The translations under genes were made by a program, and so were the position numbers. Below, piece after piece: positions 1-10,428 of a stretch of DNA of 64,000 nucleotides. Position 1 is the stretch's first letter. Each line of letters begins with the position of its first letter. The notes under the pieces were generated by a model. The model ran no database searches. It was not told the origin of the DNA and saw only the letters and a program-made list of their open reading frames with translations. Origin of the DNA: Phallusia mammillata (taxonomy: Eukaryota; Chordata; Ascidiacea; Phlebobranchia; Ascidiidae); the NCBI GenBank assembly GCA_003260075.1, contig QLIY01000255.1, positions 62,001 through 126,000 on the forward strand, in the 5' to 3' direction.

Positions 1-194
1 GTAACAAAAGACCGAAAAAATAGCCTCAAAATATGTATTCCTTAAAAAATAATTGGTTTTGTTTGGCCTGTTTTTCGCTTATGCTGTTTTTCTTGATTTC
101 AATTTTATTTTTTTATCTGAATTAACAAAACGTTACTGTTAAATTGATTTATTTCTCCTTTTTTCTTATTTCAGGTTTGCCTTCATTCACTCAC

Positions 195-2824
195 ATTCGT
201 AGCATTCTTGTAAGGATAATCGACCACCGTCATTTCTTCCACCATGCTCCACTTTGCATCAGCCAGGAATCGGTCGTATTTAAGCACACCAAGTGACCGT
301 TTGAGGTCGCTCTGGATCCGGTTAACCGCGTTCCGCATGGTTAATTGCTGCGCCTCGGTGATATCCAACATACCTATAGATAAACGAAACATTGTTGAAA
401 ACATTTGAAGATAAAATCATGTAGTTAATTGGTTATTTTTTGAGAAACTAGGTACCTACGAGTACTAAGGTCCGTCTGCAAACTATTCCCAAATACTAAA
501 AAACAAATATGTAACACTATATACGGATCTGTTCATCAGTTTATAGGTGAAAATAACGGCCTAAATAGACGTGAAAAGCGACATGCTTTATTTTTTAAAC
601 GTTTCGGCAAATGCTCATGCCATCATCAGTGATTTTCCGAAAATTTGCCGAAACGTTTGAAAAATAAAGCATTTCGCTTTTTACGTCTATTTGGGCCGTA
701 ATTTTCATCATTAAAAAACTACAATACAGATCACATTAAAAAATATAAGCAGTAGGGCTTAACATTTTCAGGCATTTCCAGTTGAAAAATGTTTAAATTA
801 GGAAAATAAAAGTTGCCTAATAAGGAATATAAAATGCAGTATTTGAAAACGTTACACTCTTTTTAAGCTATATTATGCCAGAAGGAGGCAAATAAATGTC
901 AACATGACCGTCTTCGGTTTATCACAGCAAAATAATTTTATGTTTTTAATAAAAGAAAAAACCCCCCCCCCCATTTCCAGTTGAAAAATGTTTAAATTAG
1001 GAAAATAAAAGTTGCCTAAAAAGGAATGTAAAATGCAGAATTTGAAAACGTTACACTTTTTTTAAGCTATATTATGCCAGAAGGATCACAGCGGGTGGGA
1101 TAGTTTTGTTTAACAATGGAGTTGAGTTGAATTTATTCGCTTGGTGAAAGAAAACATAGCGACACAATAGTACCAAAAACAATCACCAAGCCGGAAATAT
1201 CTGCGCAACGTTAAAACGTTGTTGAGCGCAAAAAAGTGAAGGCCACAAGTGGTAGATGATACCAAAACGCGCTGCAGCTACCCCGTAAATTCATCGCATA
1301 TGTAAAATTACCAACCTAGTTTCTTCAATGCAGCTTCTATAGTACTGGCGTTAATGATGAGCGNAAGGAGATATAACATAGTAAATTATAGCTTTGTTTC
1401 TGGGTCACATTAGGCGCCTTGTGAAAAGACTGCGGGCCGGATAACTTTGTTTAACAATTGAAAACATAACGACCCAATAGCACTAAAACAATCACCAAGC
1501 CGGAGATAGCTGCGCAACGTTAAAACGTTGTTGAGCGCAAAAAAATGAAGGGCACAATTGGTGGATGATACCAAAACGCGCTGCAGCTACCCCGTAAATT
1601 CATCGCATATGTAAAATTACCAACCTAGTTTCTTCAATGCAGCTTCTATAGTACTGGCGTTAATGATGAGCGTCAGAACGACGATTCCTCCAGTGTGGAT
1701 CAGAATCTAATGAAAAAGAAGCGATTATGTAATACCTTCATGTGACATATGGTATTTTTGCAACACTGTATTCACCTTTTGAAAAATCTTCTCAAAATCG
1801 ATATCTGTAACAAAATTGTTGGTTAGGGAGTAAAGTTGTGTACCGAATTTAGTATTGTTTTAACACTCACAATAAAGATATGGATTAGTAACATCACAAT
1901 TTTTCAAAAGACTCCCCTCCATTTACGTGTGGATGTAGCGGGTTTTAAACGTTCTTTGTGAAATTGACATATTTTACGTTTTATAACATTTCGGTGATAA
2001 TTGTTTAAAATGCTCACGATTATTTTAGCTGGGGTAAGTGGTAAATTATCAACAAATAAGCAAAATAATTGAAACTTCTAATTTAACAAATCGACTCTAA
2101 TTCAATTTAAATTTGTTGGGCAATTGATATGACTTGCTTAGAAGTAAAACATTTGTACTCCACAGTGTTTCGGGCCTGAAGGTTTAAATATGGACCGTGA
2201 CACATAAATTTTGTGTCTACAACCAGCCTTGAAGTATGGTTCCCCCCCCCCCAAGATATGGATTAGTAACATCACAATTTTTCAAAAGACTCCCCTCCAT
2301 TTACGTGTGGATGTAGCGGGTTTTAAACGTTCTTTGTGAAATTGACATATTTTACGTTTTTCAAAAAAAAATTCAAAAAAGCAAAATAATTGAAATTTCT
2401 ATTTTAACGAATAGACTCTAATTCAATCTAAATTCGTTGTGCAATTGAAATGGCAGACTTAGAAGTAAAACATTTGTACTACACAGTGTTTCGGGAAGGT
2501 TTAAATATGGACTATTACATACAAATTTTGTGTCTACAACCAGCCTTAATGTATGGTTCTAAGCAGTGGTGGGATTCAGTCGGTTCGCCGGTTCTATAGG
2601 ACCGTCTCACGAAATTTTATGAGACCAGCGAACCGGTTAGCATTACTGGTTACAGTCAAAACACTTTTTGCAACAAAACCGGCTGAAAACTATGACTTTT
2701 GTGATAGAACCGGCTGACAATAAATTGAATTCCACCAATTGTCCTATCGTTATGCTCTCGAGTGCCACAAGCGGTAAAACTGCAGTTACCCGCAACAGGA
2801 TTGTGCAATGTCGAATTCACGTCA

Positions 2825-2923
<99 letters not shown>

Positions 2924-5900
2924 AAAACATACCAAGTCTCAATATAAATCATAGAACACCAGGCCTACTTAATACCAAATCAGCCGGTCTCCAAGCATAT
3001 CCATATGGCAAGGCAGGCTAGAAAACTACCTGTGGTGGGATTCAAACCCCCGACAGGGGTCTTTCCGGTGCTCGCGCTCTACCAACTGAGCTACACGGGC
3101 TCAGTGGTAAACCTGGCGAAAGTCGAATCACAAACACCATTGCCTGCCTCGTATGCTACAAATCATTATGATTACGCAATGATCGCTGGCCTGTATAAAC
3201 GCTTTACTGTTGATCCCAGCTATTAATTTATGTTCTTCAAACCTGAATGCTAAAGTAAAAAGTGTGAGTTGGACATAATTTTGTGCCAGCTGTTTAAAGT
3301 TCGAAAGTTATAACCAGTTGCAGTAAACATCGGTTAATCCGAACCGGTTTGAACCAAAACATTTGTCCGGATTAGGCCAAGATCCGGATAAATGGATGTG
3401 GAGTAGTCCAAGCCTTATGACTTTTTAAATCATTTGACCTCAAGTTTTGTCCTATTAGGCAAAGATCCGGATGAACCGAACCATGTTCAACCGAGATTTA
3501 GTATATAGAAGAAAAAATCTGGCTCTCACCTTACGTAACTGTTGAGGTAAATGCCCCCCCCCCAAGCCTTATGACTTTTTAAATCATTTGACCTCAAGTT
3601 TTGTCCTATTATAGGCAAAGATCCGGATGAACCGAACCATGTTCAACCGAGATTTATTATATAGAAGAAAAATTCTCGCTCTCACCTTACGTAACTGTTG
3701 AGATAAATTGCCAGAGCAAGCCCGACAGCTCCTCTTAAGCCTCCCCACGTCATAACAAGCACGTGACGCCACGAGAGTTCGATACCGAGTCGTTTCATGG
3801 CAGGGAAAAAACAGAAGATGCTCAGACCTCTGGAAATGTTGTGTTATTTTAAAATGTACGTGAGCGTATGTATTTAGGCAAATAATAACGGTCCGAACCC
3901 GGTCCTTACAACTTACAACTATGATACCGGTAAGGGTTTAGGGTAGCACATCCACTTTCGCTAAGAAATATTTCGAAACACTAAAACTTGGTATTTAAAA
4001 TGTGATGAAAAGTTATACCTGATGAACGTGATTCCGATATATATGATCAGAAGATATCCTACATCATATATCGTGATTTGTTCCATGTGATTGGTGATCG
4101 TGATGCCCACAATCACGAAGATGAGTGTGTTTGCAAGGTAAGCAAGCATTTCCCAAAATCTAAGTAAATCAACAAAGCGTATCATTAAAAACAAAAAGTT
4201 CTGCCGACGCCAACTTTTTATCGTAAAAATATTTTTTTAATGCGGGGCTAAACAGAAGAAACAAATGAAAATACGAGGCTTTTACAAACATTAAAACAAT
4301 CATAAAATGTTTGTTTAACATTTGGAACATTTAAAGTAATTTTCACATTAACTGTCTAAAACATAAAACCAAAAAAACGTTAGTTTGGACATTTTTGTCA
4401 CAGTGCAAACCTACCTGTGTAAGAAATGGTCGACTTGGGGAGTAATTGAAGCTCTGTCCAACGCAAGTCCGAATGTCACAACAGCCAACACACCGGATGT
4501 CTCACACTGCGATAAATTTAATATTACTGTGTGCCCCCCCCCCCAGAAGAAACAAATGAAAATACGAGGCTTTTACAAACATTAAAACAATGATAAAATG
4601 CTTGTTTAACATTTGGAACATTTAAAGTAATTTTCACATTAACTGCCTAAAACATCAAACCAAAAAACGTTGATTAGGACATATTTGTCACAGTGCAAAC
4701 CTACCTGTGTAGGAAATGGTCGACTTGGGGAGTAATTGAAGCTCTGTCCAACGCAAGTCCGAAAGTGACAACAGCCAACACACCGGATGTCTCACACTGC
4801 ATAAATTCAACATTACTGTGTACAAATTTTACCGACACTGTGCTCCTACAATTTTTACACAGTCACTCATTACGACTGCTTAAATATCAATGATAACTGT
4901 TAACTTGGCCTAATTCCATTATTTAAATCAAATACACAATCCGTCATTTATTGGAAATTTAAACACTTGTTTTCAATTAAAACGAACGTCGACCTAGTAC
5001 GTTGCAGTCTTTAAATTAACGTTTCATACACGTAAACAAACGAGCTTCATGCAATAAAAATAAAAGCATGACTTAAATTAATTTTAAAAAAACGGCGACA
5101 AAGAGCGGACATACTGCCCCCCCCCCGGTTATTCATACAACTGCTAACATGTTATTGAAAACTTAGGAACTCAAAAATAAAATAAAATAAATAAAACTTC
5201 ATATTTCTAGCTTTAATTGCAATTTAAACACTTTTTTATAGATAGGTGTCGACCTATAGGATTCGACCTGTAGGCTTGTCTATTGCGCTAAATTAATACT
5301 TAAGACAACTAGACGAACGAGCTTCGTGCAATAAAGCATAAAAACCTAAATATTTTCCTAACGTACTGAACACCGAAAGACAATTTCGACAGCGCAATGG
5401 TTAAACAGCGGCGCGTTGGACAGCTTAAAACTCGATCAAAAACTCGCTTTATATCAGTTTTTAAAAAAATCGCGACGAAGGACTGCACTATATTGACTTA
5501 CCACTTCTCCCACGTAGAAGGTAATGTAGGTAAAGCTAAGGGTAACTGTGATTTCAGCAAGTGCGTCGTTATAAATCTGCAACAGTATAAAGCTGCCGAT
5601 CCGTGCAAGAAGCCAACCGATGACTGGACCCAACAAAGATTGCTGCATCACAAGCTGGAAGGTCGTCAACGCTAAATGAAAATGTTAAGAAATCTACATA
5701 AAAATCAATCCAAAAAATGTATTCAATTGAAACAAGCTTTAGCAGCTGAAAATAAAGTACATTTTGATGCTTTATAAGCTTTGTGTTTTACGATGGTAAT
5801 TATTCTAAAGTGGGCGTCTCATATGCGACGTCGAAAGATCGGTCGTTTTGCAATAAAAAATCTACTGGGAGAGCAACAGATATTAATAAACGTACATTTG

Positions 5901-6445
5901 GTCCGAGACTTTGTTTATATTGTTTGCCTCAAATCTTAGAACATACAAAACATCAGAATGTTTAGTCCAGGAGTCGTATTTTGTTTTTTAAATACATCAA
6001 CATTTCGCTTCAACAAAAAGCTGCAATGGGCCGCACTATTGGTCTTAAAGGCCTTTACAATCCCAGTTTCTGGTTTAGTCTAATAACTGAATCACTCCCT
6101 TTTCTATTTCTGGCTTAGTCCAACAACTGATTCGACTTTGGCATGCGATTATCTGAACCCCATAAGATGTTGCTTGCGAAACAACCATTTACATCTTGTG
6201 AAATCAAACAGACATGAAGTATTTAAAAGTTGTGTGCTTTATGTGGTGTCCCCCCCCCCCATTGCTGCATCACAAGCTGGAAGGTCGTCAACGCTAAATG
6301 AAAATGTTTGAAGAAACGTAAAAATCAATCCAAAAAATGTATTCAATTGAAACATGCTTTAGCAGCTGAAAATAAAGTACATTTTGATGCTTTTTTATGA
6401 GCTTTTTCTTTTACGATGTGTACTAATACAGTAATACTGATATCG

Positions 6446-6509
<64 letters not shown>

Positions 6510-9065
6510 TATTTAAAATATTAAATTCTGCTTGAAGAGCAATAGATGTCAATAAATGTACGTTGGGTCCCATATTTTGTTTATATTGCTTGCCTCAAAT
6601 CTTAAAACATACAAGAAACTAATGTTTAGTTTTGGAGTAACAAAACGGGGCATTTCTAAAATATATTAATATTTTGCTTCAACAAAAGAGCACAAATGGC
6701 CGCACTATTAGTTTAAAGCCCATTTACAATTTACGTCTTATATAATCAAACACACAAGAAGTTTGGTATTAAAAGTTGTGTGCTTTATGTGGTGTGTACC
6801 TGTTTGGCTTGCAAAGTATGGAGTCATCGACTTCAGCATTTCCAGAAAGATTTTGAACACAACGATTGCAGCTCCATCATTCAGCAATGCTTCGCCCTCG
6901 ATAATTGTGCCGAGGTATTTCTGGTTGCCTAAAGAAGATCACTTTAAGACCCCCCCCCCCCAAAGATTTTGAACACAACGATTGCAGCTCCATCATTCAG
7001 CAATGCTTCACCCTCGATAATTGTGCCGAGGTATTTCTGGTTGCCTAAAAAACATTACTTTACAACAAAGCATTTGCAAAACTTAGACAATTATGTTCTG
7101 CTATCATCACACGATTTATTTCACAGCGATTAGAATTCATCCAGTAGAAAAACGATTTTAGTAAAGTTAAACAAACCAGTAAAAAGCAAATACTGTATCG
7201 TCTTATTTGTTTAGAAAAGGTTTTTTTATGACCGTTATTTTAATTTTGTCCGCGCCAAAAAAGTAGCGCAAATTAATTGATGCAGTCGGCATAAGTGTGT
7301 GAAAAAAAACTTTCATTTTTACCTTTATTTAAATGATCAAAAATCATTTTTTCCTTAACGCATTTTATAACCAGTTATCAAACTAAGCTTGTTGTAATGC
7401 TTACCGAGTTCTTTTAGCAGTGCAACAACAGCTACTGGGTCCGTAGCACTGATGATAGCACCGAATATTAGGGCAACGTAGATCTTGGCTTCCCAGTTGA
7501 CTATGTTTCCTATGTCCGGGATAACCAGTGACAAGGTTGCTGTAAGAATTGTAGCAAGTAGCAGCCCAGGAACTGCAAGCATGCTAACATGTCCTATAGA
7601 CCTAAAAATGTAAAATTAAAGTACATTTTTGTCAACGGTAAAGTTAAAATACAAATAAGTTATAAAACAGCTGTTTAACTGTTGTATATTAAAACATGAG
7701 ATCCGAACATAATCACACTAATATTTTACTAATATAAAAACGCTATCCTTTAGCACTATTTTTATACGTTTACTATAAACTTTTAAGATGTGTATATGTG
7801 TCCGACTTTTTATGTAGCTAAGTAATACAATTACATTTTAGCAGTTAAACTTACCTTCACAAGGGAAGGGAGTATGCCTAATAATGGCACTAATTCATTC
7901 TACAGTCTTAATTTCTTCAATGGAAACAACCAATGTAAATTTGGGCTTTTGCTTAACTAGGTACTGCCTTAGTTATTAAAGCTCTATTTTGTAACTGTGT
8001 AGTGTCAGTTACTGCTCAAATCTGTAACAAGGCCTTTACAAAGAACAGCAGGTCCTAATTGAGATGCAAAGTTCTCTGATTAAGTAAAAAGCTTAAGGCA
8101 GAAATCCCGCACCTCCAAAACACGTGAATGTCGATGACATAGGCCGACTCGAAAATGACGACAGGCAGAAAAACGTGCAAGAAAAGCTCGGGGTCCATTC
8201 GACTGAGCAGATATGGCTGTACCTCCTGCAAACCACATCATTTACAGTTATTTCTTATTAGTAGCAACAATAACTGTACGATTAGATTGCACTATGTTTC
8301 CAATGCATTGTTGTTATAACTGTTATTGACATTTTTCTCCTACTAAACCTATAATGCAGTAGTTCTCAAACTGTGCGTCGTTTCAATTTTTCAAGGGCGT
8401 CGCAGAATAGTTCCGTTTAGTGGCTTTTTGTTGTTGTATCAATAAACACAACTTTAAAGTTTTCTCATAAACTTTTATTTGCTGGTGCGTCGCAAGTCCA
8501 GAAAACTTTTCCAGCGGCGTCGCAACCAAAAAAGTTTGAGAACCACTGCTATAATGGGTTAAATAGGGTAGAAAACAATATCTTACAGATGGAAACTGCA
8601 TTCCAATCGCTGCAACAATCATTCCGATAATCAGAAGAAATACGGTGTACGGCAGTTTCATTAAACTTCCCCATTTCCAACGGCTTACGAAATTTGCCCA
8701 TTTTCGAAGAAGTATTCTTAGAACGGCTGTAACAATCAAATGTTTTTAATACATATCATTTAAAAACCCCCCCCCCATGTACTGTTTTGTTTTCCAATAC
8801 ATTAAAAAGTATAACTAACTAAAAACTCTATAAAACATGAAATTAGGTTATTTTAAATAAGTTAAAATCTAGATTTCAACACATACGAAATTTTTTGTCA
8901 AATCAACTTACCACCGACACCACAACTGCCAAATATGAACAGAATATGGTAGGGTGGTTGCTCGTGGTGTCCATGACTTCCAGTTGCATGATTACTTTCG
9001 TTACTGTGGCTCAAGTTGTAGCCATTTGTAGCATTTAGCGGTGTTGCATCCGTAATATTATCCAT
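195..9065 (-). CDS. SLC9C1: Sperm-type Na+/H+ exchanger (SLC9C family), N-terminal 512 residues, 3' part beyond the window
   Basis: Exons, 5' to 3' on the minus strand: 9065-8912, 8726-8587, 8225-8113, 7601-7405, 6928-6800, 5671-5502, 4796-4705 (a second intact copy at 4506-4415), 4159-4019, 3829-3691, 1706-1625, 373-195. All junctions keep frame and sum to 1536 nt. The start MDNITDATPLNATNG is the first ATG of the frame. The Na+/H+ exchanger core is clear: ATDPVAVVALLKELG (exon 4), IIEGEALLNDGAAIVVF with the ND pair (exon 5), FWEMLAYLANTLIFVIVGI (exon 8), WGGLRGAVGLALA with the conserved Arg (exon 9). The last exon reads LKYDRFLADAKWSM, which fits the linker after the exchanger domain of SLC9C1 and separates it from other SLC9 groups. 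Family knowledge: SLC9C1 is a sperm flagellar exchanger that also carries a voltage sensor and a cyclic-nucleotide-binding domain; those would lie left of position 195 and are not seen. Introns hold repeats and several duplicated blocks. SLC9C2 is not excluded. Confidence 0.88.
545..712. repeat. Fold-back (palindromic) element
   Basis: Left arm about 549-614 and right arm about 644-708 are inverted copies with a few mismatches (left arm contains AACGTTTCGGCAAAT, right arm ATTTGCCGAAACGTTTG). The spacer is about 30 nt. A related half-copy lies at about 53078-53150. Probably a small non-autonomous DNA transposon. Confidence 0.75.
1105..1672. repeat. Dispersed repeat (CACCAAGCCGGAA type), two tandem copies
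   Basis: Two copies (about 1105-1363 and 1435-1672) share a core with CAATCACCAAGCCGGA and CTGCGCAACGTTAAAACGTT. Diverged copies at about 20700-20800 and 45794-45920 show it is a dispersed family. An N at 1364 ends the first copy inside SLC9C exon 10 sequence. Confidence 0.65.
2564..2716. mobile_element. CAGTGGTGGGATTCA-family fragment
   Basis: Left end CAGTGGTGGGATTCAG and interior match the family, but the right end decays and the sequence runs toward the long C run at 2826. In an SLC9C intron. Confidence 0.6.
2826..2921. repeat. C run, 96 nt
   Basis: Uninterrupted C. It lies between a hAT fragment and a SINE-like element in an SLC9C intron. No duplicated flank is evident, so it probably marks a filled gap of unknown content. 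Confidence 0.8.
2962..3225 (-). repeat. tRNA-derived SINE-like element
   Basis: In minus-strand reading: GTGTAGCTCAGTTGGTAGAGC (A box) followed by GGGTTTGAATCCCACC (B box) at about 3030-3100. The anticodon stem does not pair, so it is not a tRNA gene. The same tRNA-like head with shared flanks occurs at 38768-39010, which defines a dispersed family. Confidence 0.7.
4255..4850. repeat. Tandem near-identical blocks joined by a C run
   Basis: 4255-4543 and 4555-4850 differ at a few positions and one or two indels. C run at 4543-4554. Each block contains a full SLC9C exon 7. Confidence 0.8.
4415..4506 (-). CDS. Second copy of SLC9C exon 7
   Basis: A 92-nt exon copy with usable splice sites on both sides (acceptor ending at 4507, donor beginning at 4414), encoding the same peptide (VLAVVTFGLALDRASITPQV core) as the exon at 4796-4705. 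The copies lie in two near-identical blocks (about 4255-4543 and 4555-4850) separated by a C run. Both have phase 0 entry and phase 2 exit, so splicing both in series would break the frame (92 nt is not a multiple of 3). They could only be alternatives, or two alleles placed in tandem by the assembly. The allele explanation is more likely, because the same arrangement recurs at other joints in the window. Confidence 0.6.
5637..6797. repeat. Diverged duplicate blocks of SLC9C intron joined by a C run
   Basis: 5637-6250 and 6261-6797 align end to end with substitutions and indels, including the edge of exon 6 at the left and sequence next to exon 5 at the right. The second block runs on into exon 5; the first is cut by the C run at about 6250-6260. 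Confidence 0.8.
6446..6506. repeat. C run, 61 nt, inside a duplicated block
   Basis: Sits in the second copy (6261-6797) of a block whose first copy (5637-6250) has ordinary sequence at the matching place (about 5800-5870). Confidence 0.75.
6962..7050 (-). pseudogene. Duplicated partial SLC9C exon 5
   Basis: About 89 nt repeating 6850-6946, with one synonymous-looking change (GCGAAGC to GTGAAGC in minus-strand reading), placed after the C run at 6951-6961. It has the acceptor side of the exon but not the donor half, so it could not be spliced as a complete exon. Confidence 0.6.
8357..8548. mobile_element. hAT-type non-autonomous element
   Basis: Ends CAGTAGTTCTCAAAC and GTTTGAGAACCACTG are inverted repeats, flanked by the 8-bp duplication CTATAATG. 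Lies in SLC9C intron 2. No transposase frame. Confidence 0.88.
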
Positions 9066-9114
9066 GATTGGGCGCTAGCTTTGCAGGTAACTTTACGACC
9101 CAGGCCCCCCCCCC

Positions 9115-9256
9115 CTCGTGGTGTCCATGACTTCCAGTTGCATGATTACTTTCGTTACTGTGACTCAAGTTGTAGCCATTTGTAGCATTTAGCGGTGTTG
9201 CATCTGTAATATTATCCATGATTGGGCGCTAGCTTTGCTGGTAACTTTACGACCCA
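9115..9256 (-). pseudogene. Duplicated partial first exon of SLC9C
   Basis: Copy of 8961-9100, restarting right after a C run at 9104-9114. It contains the ATG and the first part of exon 1 with two or three substitutions, but stops before the exon's donor site. Upstream of it is a (GCT)n tract. It is probably the other haplotype's contig end and not a second promoter or exon. Confidence 0.6.
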
Positions 9257-9257
9257 G

Positions 9258-9284
9258 GTGCTGCTGCTGCTGCTGCTGCTGCTG
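9258..9284. repeat. (GCT)n microsatellite
   Basis: About eight uninterrupted GCT units upstream of the SLC9C start, on its 5' side, so CAG/AGC units in the minus-strand direction. It may lie in the 5' UTR or promoter. No coding role is supported. Confidence 0.85.
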
Positions 9285-9603
9285 GGCGACGTTTACTTTA
9301 AACACCTGGTTCGTATTTCATTTTCCTAATCCAGTGCGTTGACTTGTAACAAAAAAACACTGCTTTAAAGCTACAACTCCTAAACGAACTGCTAAAAACC
9401 TTTTCAAAATTGGTTAAACTAACAACTGTTTGCTGTGCGGTTTAAAACAAGGCCTGCCTTTCTACCATAATGACGCAACAATGCTGTTTATAACTTAGGT
9501 ATGATGCAATAAAACCTAACTTGAAGGTAAAAACAAAACATCTAATTTGCACTAATTGCCCCAAATCTGCAGTCTATGGCTGAAATAGATTTTAAAAAAA
9601 GCC

Positions 9604-10360
9604 ATGGATAAACAAGACAATGGAAAGCAACGTTTCAGCGAAGTCGTCAGCAATATTAAGGTAAATTTGTCGTTTAACTTAAGTACTTTATAGTGTATTG
9701 TTGCAAACAAAACTTTTTAGAGGGTGCATACGATGCTGGACAAAGTTGGAATTGATATAAGTTCGATTAAAAAGCGAATGAAAAAGTCGGTTATTGCGTC
9801 GCAGACATCACTGCACTCAAGAAGCAAATCGGTTGACGATTCCGTGGTCAATCACAAAAGGTACAAAAAATATGACAAGAAATTTTAATTCTAAACGAAA
9901 AACCTACTTGTACAACTGAATTCAAGCTAAGAAGACAAAAGACCTACTTACAAGCTAATAGACAAACAGATGCTTTAATGACGCAATGAACGTTGTGTGG
10001 TAGCTGGAATAGCTTCCAATACCATTAGTAGGAAAGTGCTAATGTTATGTAGATTGTGGAAAAAGGTTTTAGTGCCTGCTGTAATTGCTGTATTTCGATA
10101 AGACAAACTATCTTTATTTTTAATTGCAAAGTTTGTTAAAGCATTCAAAAAATAAATTTGCGGAAAGAAACACTAAAAATCTAACAGGAAAAATATTCAA
10201 TTTCTTTGATTGCATGAAAAACACTTAATCACACTTTTATTGCGCCCTATATTTCTATTTATCTTTGCCTTTACAGCATCACAAACATAACAGCCAGCGA
10301 ACCTAGTTCAACATTCCAAACTTCGATCACCGAAAACCGGAAAAATGTGACGTCATCAGC

Positions 10361-10428
<68 letters not shown>

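Larger units (their letters stand above)
9066..9603. promoter_or_regulatory. Divergent promoter region between SLC9C and the tail-anchored protein gene
   Basis: 538 bases separate two start codons pointing away from each other. The interval includes the C run and duplicated exon 1 fragment, a (GCT)8-like triplet tract at about 9259-9283, and AT-rich DNA. No clear TATA box is assigned. A shared promoter is inferred from the layout only. Part of the apparent spacing is the duplicated fragment, so the true distance is probably near 390 bases. Confidence 0.4.

Noticed and set aside
2668-3021. Polyproline and polyglycine open frames over the long C runs
   Set aside because: They exist only because CCC and GGG are sense codons. 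Flanking sequence is repeat DNA with no splice support.
3030-3110. tRNA gene on the minus strand
   Set aside because: A and B boxes are good but the anticodon stem does not pair, and the same head with shared flanks recurs at 38.8 kb, so it is a tRNA-derived repeat.
8766-8776. C run as another restart joint
   Set aside because: I could not find a repeated block on its two sides, so I left it out of the list.
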